Positions 53,231 through 60,984 of a DNA stretch of 64,000 bases are shown here, one piece after another. The notes beneath the pieces were generated by a model. The model saw nothing but the letters and a program-made list of their open reading frames with translations. It was not told the origin of the DNA and did no database searches. The stretch is from Alkalihalobacillus trypoxylicola (GTDB taxonomy: Bacteria; Bacillota; Bacilli; Bacillales; Bacillaceae_D). A program made the position numbers and the translations under genes. Location of the stretch: contig NZ_LTAO01000034.1 of assembly GCF_001590785.1 (NCBI RefSeq), forward strand, positions 65,535 through 129,534. The letters are read 5' to 3'. Position 1 is the first letter of the stretch, and every line of letters starts with the position of its first letter.

Positions 53231-53256
53231 TTTATAGAGATAGGAGGGGGATAACG

Positions 53257-53592
53257 ATGCCTGAGGAGGACTTAACTATGCATCAAAGATTGGAGGACCA
53301 TGAAGGACGGTTAATCGCTCTAGAATCCCAACGTAGAGAGCAAGAAAAAATGAATAGTGAGATACGCCAAAAGTTAACCGATACCGAAAATACGGTCTTA
53401 AAAGAGAGTGGTAGGCAAATAGATTTGTCACAACAACTATTGAATCATGTTTTAGGAAACGATGTTAATGACCGTAAGTTTGCTAGAGAAAGGCAGAAGT
53501 TTACACAACAACAAATATGGAAGATAGTAGGGGTCGTCGCAGGAAGTGGCGGTCTTATTTATTTACTCTTAGAAAATTTTCTAACTAGATAA
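53257..53592 (+). CDS. XhlA-like membrane-associated lysis protein
   Basis: This 111-residue protein has a coiled-coil N-part (HQRLEDHEGRLIALESQRREQEKMN) and one C-terminal membrane helix (IWKIVGVVAGSGGLIYLLLENF), as in XhlA of PBSX, which works with a holin in host lysis. AGGAGGGGG precedes the ATG. ATG at 53278 is a possible alternative. The holin gene follows at once. Confidence 0.8.
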   Translation: MPEEDLTMHQRLEDHEGRLIALESQRREQEKMNSEIRQKLTDTENTVLKESGRQIDLSQQLLNHVLGNDVNDRKFARERQKFTQQQIWKIVGVVAGSGGLIYLLLENFLTR

Positions 53593-53604
53593 GGAGTGTT
53601 TGAA

Positions 53605-53877
53605 ATGGAAACAGTATTAATATTTGCTACGGTGATAAGTCCGATTATCTTAGCTTTAGTAGAGTTAATTAAGAAAACGGTGAATGTAAAAAAGAATTTC
53701 ATCCCACTATTAGCACTTATCGTCGGTTTGGCGATAGGTGCTCTTTCTTATCCTTTTACGGATTTAGATTTAACCTTCCGTTTATGGGCAGGAGGATTTG
53801 CGGGTTTAGCAGCTACAGGATTATTTGAGATTGGAAATAAAAGAGAAGGTAATACGAAGGAGGATAATAATGACTAA
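53605..53877 (+). CDS. Phage holin
   Basis: This 90-residue protein has two membrane helices (VLIFATVISPIILALVELI and FIPLLALIVGLAIGALSYPF), perhaps a third (RLWAGGFAGLAATGLFEI), and a charged tail (KREGNTKEDNND). ATG at 53605 follows AAGGAG. It should form the membrane lesion through which the amidase, encoded next, reaches the wall. Confidence 0.87.
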   Translation: METVLIFATVISPIILALVELIKKTVNVKKNFIPLLALIVGLAIGALSYPFTDLDLTFRLWAGGFAGLAATGLFEIGNKREGNTKEDNND

Positions 53878-54796
53878 AATACAAGACATACGTAATCGTA
53901 CTCATGGCGGAACTTCAAAAAGGGTATTAACTCGTATAACCTCTATCGCTCGTCATCACTCAGCTACGGCTAGTGGTGACTATTTTGCTTTTTGGAATGG
54001 GCGCTGGCGTTCTTTAGGGTGGAAAACAGGGGGCTATCATGAAATTATTTTAAGAGACGGCACTGTACAATTATGCTATGACCCTGCTGTCATTACAAAC
54101 GGTATATCAGGACACAACACGAATGCTTATCACATTTGTTTAGTGGGTAATGGCGAATTTACAGAAGCGCAGGAGCAGGCATGGAGAGAACGAGCGATCT
54201 TTAATATGGAACGCTTCAAGCTTGCTGTAAATGATGTTAAAGGTCATCGTGAGTATTCTGGAGCCAACACTCAATGTCCTGGTATCGATATGAATTTAGT
54301 GAGACAGCAGTTAACCACTGTTACTGTGAAGCCTACACCACCAAAAACAGGCGGTACGCAGGTTAATAACTCTACTCCTACTTTGCGTAAAGGTTCAAAA
54401 GGTGCAGTGGTTGGTCGTATGCAGAAACGTTTGATTGCTCATGGATTTCCTTTACCGCGATTTGGCGGCGATGATGATTTCGGAGACGAGACTCACAATG
54501 CAGTCTTAGCTTTTCAACGTGCAAAAGGGTTAACGCCAGATGGGATCGTTGGTCCTAAAACATGGACAGAGCTTAACAAACAGCCTGCAGCTAAACCTAA
54601 ATATTCTCGCTTGCTACGCTTAACCTCACCAATGATGCGAGGTGACGACATCAAGGCTGTACAGCGTGCGTTAGGAATTACGGCAGATGGAATCTATGGG
54701 CCACAGACTCAACGTGCTGTACGCAGTTATCAAAGTAAGCATGGATTGCTAGTCGATGGGATTGTCGGTCAACAAACTTGGTCGCATATGTTCTAA
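53870..54796 (+). CDS. Endolysin: N-acetylmuramoyl-L-alanine amidase with two PG-binding repeats
   Basis: This 308-residue enzyme has an amidase_2/PGRP-type domain (about 1-145): SIARHHSATASGDYFAFWNGRWR with zinc His, GYHEIILRDGTVQLC, and VKGHREYSGANTQCPG with the second His and Cys. Two PG_binding_1 repeats follow (about 170-233, NAVLAFQRAKGLTPDGIVGPKTW; about 245-308, RAVRSYQSKHGLLVDGIVGQQTW). It cuts the amide bond between MurNAc and L-Ala. AAGGAGG precedes the ATG, which overlaps the holin gene by 8 bases. Confidence 0.95.
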   Translation: MTKIQDIRNRTHGGTSKRVLTRITSIARHHSATASGDYFAFWNGRWRSLGWKTGGYHEIILRDGTVQLCYDPAVITNGISGHNTNAYHICLVGNGEFTEAQEQAWRERAIFNMERFKLAVNDVKGHREYSGANTQCPGIDMNLVRQQLTTVTVKPTPPKTGGTQVNNSTPTLRKGSKGAVVGRMQKRLIAHGFPLPRFGGDDDFGDETHNAVLAFQRAKGLTPDGIVGPKTWTELNKQPAAKPKYSRLLRLTSPMMRGDDIKAVQRALGITADGIYGPQTQRAVRSYQSKHGLLVDGIVGQQTWSHMF

Positions 54797-54800
54797 CAAA

Positions 54801-54829
54801 AAAAGAGCCCTCTTTATGAGGGCTTCTTT
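54801..54829. terminator. Bidirectional terminator between endolysin and leftward genes
   Basis: GCCCTC pairs with GAGGGC around TTTAT, flanked by an A-run on the left and CTTCTTTC on the right. Confidence 0.8.
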
Positions 54830-55014
54830 CCATTGTATATAAATCCATTAGCTATCCTCAATTCATTTTCCTTCTCTAGCTTCAATATCATTCTCTTTAA
54901 CCGTTCCTCTTCAACGCCACTTAACCTTGATAGAGTTTGTATAGTAGTCTCTTTTCGTTCCCTTGACCTATTAGTGACAATCCTCAATATTTTCTGTTCC
55001 ATGATCATATCCAT
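54814..55014 (-). CDS. Small winged-helix-like prophage protein
   Basis: A 66-residue protein (EQKILRIVTNRSRERKETTIQTLSRLSGVEEERLKRMILKLEKENELRI, two helices and a wing in outline) that resembles a compact winged-helix DNA-binding domain. The stop lies inside the terminator. Start is ATG at 55014 or 55005. It is read in the same direction as the YolD-like gene, 5 bases apart, and is likely expressed in the lysogen. Confidence 0.6.
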   Translation of the reverse strand: MDMIMEQKILRIVTNRSRERKETTIQTLSRLSGVEEERLKRMILKLEKENELRIANGFIYNGKKPS

Positions 55015-55018
55015 AAAA

Positions 55019-55360
55019 TCAAATCCTTTCGATGTGACTTAATTTATCAATATCAACCCATGTATATTCTTCTCCTACGCTTAATTTAAAACGTCCTCCT
55101 TGATGGTCAATATGTCCAACTATCCCCACAACATCCTTATAAAAGCCTTTATCCCAATAGGTAACTTTAACATCTAACGTGTGCTTAAGGCTGTCATGAG
55201 CGACTAATCCTAATTCATAAAGTTCCTGTTCATCAAGCATCGGTTGAGGTACTTTGCTTTCTTCCTTTTCTAAATCTCTCAATGCTTCTTTTTGTTCAGG
55301 TAGAATAAAATTAGCTTCCCATAACTTATTCCCACGTCTCAAATGAATAGCTTCACTCAT
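55019..55360 (-). CDS. YolD-like family protein
   Basis: This 113-residue protein has the YolD pattern: HLRRGNKLWEANFILPEQKEALRDLE, then KVTYWDKGFYKDVVGIVGHIDHQGGRFKL and a final DKLSHIERI. YolD proteins often go with Y-family polymerase UvrX in SOS-linked prophage genes, but no polymerase is present here. ATG at 55360 follows AAAGGAGATGATT; the longer start at 55378 lies over the RBS. Confidence 0.85.
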   Translation of the reverse strand: MSEAIHLRRGNKLWEANFILPEQKEALRDLEKEESKVPQPMLDEQELYELGLVAHDSLKHTLDVKVTYWDKGFYKDVVGIVGHIDHQGGRFKLSVGEEYTWVDIDKLSHIERI

Positions 55361-55456
55361 ACAATCATCTCCTTTCAATCATTATAGAAACATACGTTCG
55401 ATAAATCAAGCAGGAAATCATATAACTCTCGTTGAATTAATTATCGAGGTGATTGC

Positions 55457-55645
55457 ATGGAAACCGAATTAAAAGTTATCCTTGCCAGAAGAGATGACAT
55501 GAACCAAAAGATATTAGCGGAACGAGTAGGACTCACAACAGCAGCTATAAATAAGATTGTAAATGGTAACGACCCTAAACTAAGTACAGCCTTAAAAATC
55601 GCAAAAGAGCTTGATATGAACGTACACGACATATGGAAATTATAG
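55457..55645 (+). CDS. Small XRE-family regulator
   Basis: A 62-residue single helix-turn-helix domain (ILAERVGLTTAAINKIVNGNDPKLSTALKIAKELDMNVHDIW). TCGAGGTG precedes the ATG. It lies at the prophage's right end and reads away from the YolD group. A regulator of right-end genes, by inference. Confidence 0.75.
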   Translation: METELKVILARRDDMNQKILAERVGLTTAAINKIVNGNDPKLSTALKIAKELDMNVHDIWKL

Positions 55646-55721
55646 TGTAGAATAATTTATTTAACAGGACATGCATTTTTATCGAATCGTCTCATATAGT
55701 GTAGTAAAGGAGATGATGAAC

Positions 55722-55970
55722 ATGTTTGCAGTGATGCCATTTCATAAGAGGTTAGCGGAGTTAAGTTATATTGAGCAGTCGAGGGAATTGAACGAACAGG
55801 AGTATGACGACTTGGAGATTTGCTTGAAAGCTAATATGCACTTTGTCAGAAAGATAGTAAATCTATATGAGTTGAGTTATTTAGCGAGTGCTACGGATGA
55901 TGTGGGGTGGCAGTTAGAAATTTGCGGTCAGATTGATGAATTGATTGAGGGGAAAGGATTGCAGAGTTGA
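55722..55970 (+). CDS. Hypothetical prophage protein, 82 residues
   Basis: ATG at 55722 follows AAAGGAG by 9 bases; ATGs at 55713 and 55716 are too near. Wholly helical (FHKRLAELSYIEQSRELNEQEYDDLEICL, then YELSYLASATDDVGWQLEI). Such short proteins are common at the right end of Bacillus prophages. Function unknown. Confidence 0.65.
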   Translation: MFAVMPFHKRLAELSYIEQSRELNEQEYDDLEICLKANMHFVRKIVNLYELSYLASATDDVGWQLEICGQIDELIEGKGLQS

Positions 55971-55998
55971 CCACATGACCACACATTGGTCACACAAT
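55968..55998. promoter_or_regulatory. Probable integrase arm-binding sites, right end
   Basis: TGACCACA, TGACCACACA and GGTCACACAAT follow each other, like TGACCACACAAT at the left end (16793-16804). The sites lie about 160-190 bases inside attR. Confidence 0.55.
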
Positions 55999-56155
55999 CA
56001 ACTCACACAATGCAATTATATCGTTGATATACAGTAAAGTAACAAACTAGAAAGGTGACGTATTTCTGTTTTTATAGCACGTAATGCAAATAGATAAAGT
56101 TAGATAAAAATTATACACATAAGTCAAAAAGCAAGTTAAGATACCCTTCTCAAAA

Positions 56156-56170
56156 CGACACATGTGGAGT
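56156..56170 (+). other. attR core of the prophage
   Basis: CGACACATGTGGAGT is identical to the core in rlmCD. Confidence 0.9.
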
Positions 56171-56203
56171 GCGTGGTATTGATGTCAAGAGTGGATAAAT
56201 AGA
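56157..56203 (+). pseudogene. Stranded original 3' end of rlmCD
   Basis: In the frame of the att core the sequence reads ACA CAT GTG GAG TGC GTG GTA TTG ATG TCA AGA GTG GAT AAA TAG, that is THVECVVLMSRVDK and stop. This is the normal style of RlmCD/RumA C-termini. It has no start and is not expressed as a gene. A branched terminator follows at 56228-56300. Confidence 0.85.
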
Positions 56204-56642
56204 ATAACTGAATAAGCCTATAAAATAAGGGTTTCCTTACATTGAACTTTTCCCTCGGCTGTTTTGCTGGGGGAATTATAATAGGGAACCCTTTCTTTTT
56301 ATTGTTTGTGGTAACCTGTCAATCGACCTGAAGGTGACAGGGTTGAGTTGACAGATTAGATAACACCTTTTTTTAGAGGGGTTGAGTTGATAGGATAGAT
56401 GTATTCAAAATAACCAAATTCCAGATAAAGCGTGTGTTGATTGAAGTATTGAGAGTGAAGATGCTGATAGATAGATATTTTTATTAGGTTCATAAATTTT
56501 AGTAGGTTATTTAGCTATTATTTTAACCGTGGAAATTTTATTTAAATACTCCTTGGGAATAAATAATTATCATGATTTAATCTTGAAATTAACCAGTATT
56601 TAGTTTATATTGAAGACAATATTGGTTATCAAGGAGGAGGCT
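56204..56642. other. Gene-free stretch at the start of the defence island
   Basis: Apart from the terminator it holds a hairpin CCTGTC/GACAGG (56315-56341) and an imperfect 21-base direct repeat starting GGTTGAGTTGA at 56341 and 56380 (17 of 21 equal), then AT-rich sequence that probably carries the promoter for the XRE gene. The repeats could be remnants of other insertion ends or regulator sites. Confidence 0.4.
56228..56300 (+). terminator. Probable original rlmCD terminator, branched hairpin
   Basis: AGGGTTTCC (56228-56236) pairs with GGGAACCCT (56284-56292), enclosing an inner hairpin TTCCCTCGGC/GCTGGGGGAA. TTCTTTTT follows. Confidence 0.65.
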
Positions 56643-56864
56643 ATGAAACTTAATTGTAGGTTATCAACTTTGATGGGACAACATCGACTTTCAATACAGG
56701 ATGTACATGAGAGAACGAAACTTTCTAGAACTACGGTTTCTAATTTGTACAATGATAAGGCGACTAGGATAAATTATGAAACTATTGAGAAATTATGTGC
56801 GCTCTTTGATTGTGAGATAGCAGAATTGTTATATATAGATGATTGTAAAAAGGAGAAGAAATAA
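56643..56864 (+). CDS. XRE-family controller of the first methyltransferase module
   Basis: A 73-residue single HTH domain (LSIQDVHERTKLSRTTVSNLYNDKATRINYETIEKLCALFDCEI) of the short YozG-like or C-protein type. AAGGAGGAGG precedes the ATG. The methyltransferase gene starts 4 bases after its stop, so the two are co-transcribed, as controller proteins of type II systems often are. Confidence 0.8.
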   Translation: MKLNCRLSTLMGQHRLSIQDVHERTKLSRTTVSNLYNDKATRINYETIEKLCALFDCEIAELLYIDDCKKEKK

Positions 56865-56868
56865 AATA

Positions 56869-58053
56869 ATGGCTAATACTAGCATGACTATTGAATTGAC
56901 AAAAGGTCAAATTATAACAAATATTAGAAAAAAACTCGATATCACTCGTAAGGAGTTTTCTGACGCCCTTGGTTTAAGTTTAGAAGAAGAAAAAGAGTTA
57001 AAGTTTTGGGAAATGGACAAGGAAGAAGTTCCAGAAAAGATTTATAAGAAAATATTGGCCTTTCCCACAGAGCCACCTTTTGTTGCACCAAGCATGGGAA
57101 ATAGTAGATTTACTCAAATAGATTTGTTTGCTGGGATTGGAGGTATTAGACTGGGCTTTCAGCGCCATGGCGGCCGAACAGTATTTTCATCAGAATGGGA
57201 TAAATTTTCTCAAAAAACATATAGGATAAATTATGGTGAAATACCAGCAGGAGATATTACTCAAGTTGATGAAAAAGACATCCCCGATCATGATATTTTG
57301 TTGGCAGGATTTCCGTGCCAGCCATTTTCTCAAGCAGGGTTAAAAAAAGGATTTGAAGATGCGCGTGGTACATTATTCTTTAGTATTGCAAAAATATTGA
57401 GGGAAAAACGACCGAAAGCATTTATGCTTGAAAATGTGAAACAGTTGCGTGGCCATGATGAAGGAAGAACCATAAAAGTAATTCTATCGATTCTCAATGA
57501 ACTAAATTATTACGTTCCTGAACCAGAGATATTGAATGCTTATCACTTTGGTGTTCCTCAAAACAGAGAGCGTATTATTATTGTTGGATTCAATAAAGAT
57601 TACTTACCAGCTGATTTTGTGAAGTTCAAGTATCCAAAGGGATGTGTGGATGACAGCATTAAGGTAGGGGCGATTGTAGAAAACGAAGTATCTGACAGAT
57701 TTACAATATCCGATAAATTATATCAAGGTCACTTGGAAAGAAAGAAAGGACATGAAAAGAAAGGGAATGGCTTTGGCTTTTGTTTGTTTAATTCAAACAG
57801 CAAGTATACCAGCACTATTAGTGCAAGATATTATAAGGATGGAAGCGAAGCATTAATCGAGCAAAATGGAAAAAATCCGAGAATGTTAACACCACGAGAG
57901 TGTGCTAGATTACAAGGATTTCCTGAAGAATTTATCATTCCTGTTTCAAATTCGCAAGCATATAGGCAGTTTGGTAATTCAGTGTGTATAAACGTTATTG
58001 ATGCTGTTGCTGAAAGTATGATTGATTATTTAGGGCAATATGGGATTTTATAA
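56869..58053 (+). CDS. DNA (cytosine-5)-methyltransferase with N-terminal HTH
   Basis: This 394-residue enzyme methylates C5 of cytosine in a short DNA site using SAM. Motif I DLFAGIGG (85-92), motif IV GFPCQPFSQAG with catalytic Cys150, motif VI ENV (188-190), motif VIII QNRERIIIVGF, and motifs IX/X near RLQGFPEEF and YRQFGNSV are all present. The first 60 residues form an extra HTH (TNIRKKLDITRKEFSDALGLS), which may let it repress its own operon. ATG at 56869 follows AAAAGGAG. Recognition site not deduced. Confidence 0.93.
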   Translation: MANTSMTIELTKGQIITNIRKKLDITRKEFSDALGLSLEEEKELKFWEMDKEEVPEKIYKKILAFPTEPPFVAPSMGNSRFTQIDLFAGIGGIRLGFQRHGGRTVFSSEWDKFSQKTYRINYGEIPAGDITQVDEKDIPDHDILLAGFPCQPFSQAGLKKGFEDARGTLFFSIAKILREKRPKAFMLENVKQLRGHDEGRTIKVILSILNELNYYVPEPEILNAYHFGVPQNRERIIIVGFNKDYLPADFVKFKYPKGCVDDSIKVGAIVENEVSDRFTISDKLYQGHLERKKGHEKKGNGFGFCLFNSNSKYTSTISARYYKDGSEALIEQNGKNPRMLTPRECARLQGFPEEFIIPVSNSQAYRQFGNSVCINVIDAVAESMIDYLGQYGIL

Positions 58054-58057
58054 GAAA

Positions 58058-58103
58058 AACATCACTCGCACATGGTTGTATCCAATGCGGGTGATGCTTT
58101 TTT
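58058..58103. terminator. Terminator between convergent genes of module 1
   Basis: ATCACTCGCA (58061-58070) pairs with TGCGGGTGAT (58086-58095), with AAAAAC on the left and a T-run on the right, so it can act for both directions. Confidence 0.8.
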
Positions 58104-59646
58104 ATTTAAGGTTGATATTTTTAGAGAAAACAAATTCCTCAAAAGTAATAGTGTCTTTGTGTAATAAATCATCAGACAGTTTGTTTTGTGCTGTTAATAT
58201 ATATCCACTAAATTCATCTACCAGAGTGGCTGCATCTCTTTTTCTAATATAGCACTTCTTTGGAACGCCGTTGTTTAAAAGACAAATATAAGCTATTTCA
58301 GGCTTCTCTGCAAAAATTGTAGACAAATCTTCTTCGGAAGAATTGTTTAACAATTTAACATTAGTGAATCTTTTTTTTGATACACCAACACAGCTTTTTT
58401 TAAGTTGGCAACTGTAACAAGAGATGGGATTAATACCTCTTAATTCTCCATTTCCAGTTGTTCCATAACGTTGACACCAAAGTATATTAAAGAAAGTTTT
58501 CATATTTGTCTTGTTTGATTGACTGGAAAGCCAAATAATACGTTCTAATTTTCCTAATTTTGAAAGCATATTGAAAAATTGGGCGTTAGAATCAATACCT
58601 AATGGAAATTCATAAAAGGTTTTTATCCAAGTATCTATTGGGATTACCTCAGGGTTAAGAAATCCTTGTTGTAGAAAACAAGCGATTACTTTTTCCGAAT
58701 AGCCTTTTAACTTATTGCCATTTTCATAAAAGTTGATGAAAAATTGTTTTGTCCACATACTGTAGTCATTTTTTATATTCATATAAGCACTTATGAAATA
58801 TGCCGCTCTCCACGCATGGCGATTAAAAGCATCAACTAATGTTTCAGCATAAAGTTTTTCTGACTCTGATAATATTCCCTCAGAAAACATAGGATCAGTA
58901 ACGTTTAATATAAAGCTATCTTTATTTTGTTTCCACGCTCGCTCCATTACTTTAAATTCGATACCGTCAATTTTTACCTTTTTGACAAAATATTTATCAA
59001 ATAATTTTCTCATTGCAGATTCAAGTGTTGAGAATTTAGGGAACTCAGAAAAATCGTTGTTTGATATATCATATAAATTAGGTATAGCGTAAAATTCTAA
59101 ATGACTCCATTTTTCTGTCAATTCAATTTTTTCACCAAAAGCACTCATGAAATTATATAACATGCGCATTTCACTTTGTCTTCCAGTTTTAGGTTGCCAT
59201 GCAGCGACAAAGCGAATAATCGAAAAAATCTCCTCGTAGAACTTACCATAGGGAACAAATTCCCCATATGAAGATTGAATGTAATCCCAAAGATCTGTGA
59301 ATAAAGCTATATATTGCTCGTTTCCATTGCAACAATCAATAACATCTGATTTTGATATTTTCTTTGAATATCCAATACGCTCAGATAGCTCTGATTTAAT
59401 TTTATCTTTATTTGTTTCACTTAGTTCTACATTAGTTAAAACAGTGAATATAGCATCGCAGGAATTCTCCCCTATTTGGTAACTGACAGCCACTGGACAA
59501 GCAAGTATTCGCTGTTTGTTAACATATGTATTGATATAAATCATAGGGAACTGTGGCAAGTCAGGGTAGTATAACTCAATTTTAGGGATCCAAGGCAATG
59601 GAATACTCTCAATGGTTATTATAACTTCGTTGCGCAGTCTAAACAC
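58102..59646 (-). CDS. HhH-GPD DNA-glycosylase-like protein paired with a C5 methyltransferase
   Basis: This 514-residue protein is not a known restriction enzyme. Residues 310-420 fit the endonuclease III plan: hairpin LKGYSEKV (313-320) with Lys319 in place of the catalytic Lys, PIDTWIKTF with Asp338 in place of the catalytic Asp (19 apart; 18 in EndoIII), and a Cys set Cys410-x2-Cys413-x5-Cys419 with Cys391 upstream instead of the usual C-x6-C. The N-terminal 230 residues are unassigned, and a C-terminal domain of about 95 residues follows. GTG start after AAGGAGG. It may act as restriction glycosylase/lyase or T:G repair enzyme. Confidence 0.65.
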   Translation of the reverse strand: MFRLRNEVIITIESIPLPWIPKIELYYPDLPQFPMIYINTYVNKQRILACPVAVSYQIGENSCDAIFTVLTNVELSETNKDKIKSELSERIGYSKKISKSDVIDCCNGNEQYIALFTDLWDYIQSSYGEFVPYGKFYEEIFSIIRFVAAWQPKTGRQSEMRMLYNFMSAFGEKIELTEKWSHLEFYAIPNLYDISNNDFSEFPKFSTLESAMRKLFDKYFVKKVKIDGIEFKVMERAWKQNKDSFILNVTDPMFSEGILSESEKLYAETLVDAFNRHAWRAAYFISAYMNIKNDYSMWTKQFFINFYENGNKLKGYSEKVIACFLQQGFLNPEVIPIDTWIKTFYEFPLGIDSNAQFFNMLSKLGKLERIIWLSSQSNKTNMKTFFNILWCQRYGTTGNGELRGINPISCYSCQLKKSCVGVSKKRFTNVKLLNNSSEEDLSTIFAEKPEIAYICLLNNGVPKKCYIRKRDAATLVDEFSGYILTAQNKLSDDLLHKDTITFEEFVFSKNINLK

Positions 59647-59664
59647 TATCGTCCTCCTTATTTA

Positions 59665-59775
59665 TCATTTTTCTACAATTTTGGTTTTAATAAGACATTT
59701 ATCAGTTTGTCTGATAATTGAAGTAGAAAAGAAATCCATACCTAAAGTATTTAATTCTAATTGACGATTGCGCAA
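59665..59775 (-). pseudogene. Fragment related to the restriction enzyme gene
   Basis: An open stretch on the minus strand reads RQTDKCLIKTKIVEK and stop, close to RQTDKCLKTKLEDK in the restriction enzyme at 60175-60984. About 33 bases match with few changes and one 3-base gap. It is probably the leftover of a second, lost restriction enzyme gene. The TTG at 59775 has no RBS. Confidence 0.45.
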
Positions 59776-59853
59776 TTAATTAAGAATGATACGGAATTCA
59801 GGAACACTCGTTCTTTAAATTTTAAGTTTTTTTCGGCTATGACAACACGAACG

Positions 59854-60144
59854 CTATATCTCATCGAAATACTTGATCTTAAAGTTTTCTGTTCGCGCTA
59901 ATTGATGTACTAATTCGCTATCAAATTCATTTTTAAAAGGTTTATTTATGTAAATGAACTCAATTTGAGATAAGGGTGAACTTAATAACTCAATTAAGGC
60001 ATTACTTTCAACTTGTCGATCAATAAATACGCCTTTAATTGTATGCGGTTCTTCTAATACTTGGATTAATTCATTGATTCGGTTAACCGAATCTTCACTG
60101 GTCTCTTGTTCACTTTTTTGATAATAAATCGCTATATTTACCAC
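59854..60144 (-). CDS. Unknown small protein beside the restriction enzyme
   Basis: A 96-residue protein starting VVNIAIYYQKSEQETSEDSVN. The alternation of strands and helices, and a Ser shortly after the first strand, faintly recall the N-terminal fold of serine resolvases, but the catalytic Arg set is not clear. GTG at 60144 is chosen because AAAGGGTG lies just before it; GTG at 60174 is also in frame. It is co-directional and close to the restriction enzyme. Confidence 0.5.
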   Translation of the reverse strand: MVNIAIYYQKSEQETSEDSVNRINELIQVLEEPHTIKGVFIDRQVESNALIELLSSPLSQIEFIYINKPFKNEFDSELVHQLARTENFKIKYFDEI

Positions 60145-60174
60145 TTTTTCACCCTTTCTCGTAGGGCGTTTCAC

Positions 60175-60984
60175 TTATTCATAACATTCAGTAATCAAAC
60201 TATCCCAATACGAATTATTAGCTCTCCATTGTGAATATGGTCTTTTATTCCCCTGATACATTCCGCTATCAAAAAATACAATACCGGTTTCAACTAATTT
60301 CAACCAATTATCATAGGTCATAGGTTCCCCGAAACATATTTTTTGATATGTTCCATCTGGACCTTTTTTGCAAGTAAACCAACCTGCATCATTAAATTTA
60401 TCTTCCAATTTGGTTTTAAGACATTTGTCAGTTTGTCTAGGTGTTGGTGAATATTCTCCAAACCATCTTGCTATTTCTAAATTTTCTTGTTGTAATTCTG
60501 CGGGTACAATTTGTGATTTGTTTATACGCATATCTTTACTATAAGAGTATAAAGCGACAATGTCTTTGTTATTATCAATGATAAGCACCTGTCCAAAATC
60601 ATTATAACCACGAATTGTTGGGCACGGACTTCCAGACCAAGAGCATCTACCAGCTTTAAGCTGATTTGGTTTACCAAATATCCCGCAAAAACTATCTTGG
60701 CGCTCAGGAGCAGTGTTTCCATCGAAACTATTTACATATTCACCAGTTTTAAAAATATATCTGTTTGCAGACCAATCACCAAAAGTAGTTTTGCTTGTGG
60801 TTTCATTTTTTAATTCATATCCAAATAAATCTGCTTCGTTATTCCCGTTTGCATTTATGCCAAATTGACGTTCTAACCAATGACCCTGTCTGCCATCATG
60901 ACGAATATTTGCCCCAGTTGTGTCTGGTCGTCTACCTTTTACATTAGCATAAAATAACTGAATGATTCGTTCCTTGTTAGTCAT
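60175..60984 (-). CDS. Type II restriction endonuclease, LlaMI/MutH-like
   Basis: This 269-residue enzyme is coupled to the following C5 methyltransferase gene (ATGA overlap). The nuclease core is visible: GHWLERQFGINANGNNEADLFGYELKNETTSKTTFGDW, with Glu38, Asp52 and Glu57-x-Lys59 forming a PD-(D/E)XK site (D-x4-ExK). The pattern E...G...N...AD..G.ELK is shared with MutH/Sau3AI and LlaMI-like enzymes. It should cut sites that its partner methylates. The specificity is not deduced. Confidence 0.75.
   Translation of the reverse strand: MTNKERIIQLFYANVKGRRPDTTGANIRHDGRQGHWLERQFGINANGNNEADLFGYELKNETTSKTTFGDWSANRYIFKTGEYVNSFDGNTAPERQDSFCGIFGKPNQLKAGRCSWSGSPCPTIRGYNDFGQVLIIDNNKDIVALYSYSKDMRINKSQIVPAELQQENLEIARWFGEYSPTPRQTDKCLKTKLEDKFNDAGWFTCKKGPDGTYQKICFGEPMTYDNWLKLVETGIVFFDSGMYQGNKRPYSQWRANNSYWDSLITECYE

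Larger units (their letters stand above)
16712..56170. mobile_element. Complete SPP1/A118-like siphoprophage, about 39.5 kb
   Basis: It is bounded by identical 15-base cores in the rlmCD 3' end. It carries integrase and CI on the minus strand, then early, replication, packaging, head, tail and lysis modules on the plus strand in standard siphovirus order, then a short minus-strand group (winged-helix and YolD-like). No module is missing and no essential gene is visibly broken, so it may be inducible. Head and tail genes are of the GP20 scaffold / Minor_capsid / Gp15 type, as in Listeria A118 and Bacillus SPP1. Confidence 0.93.
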
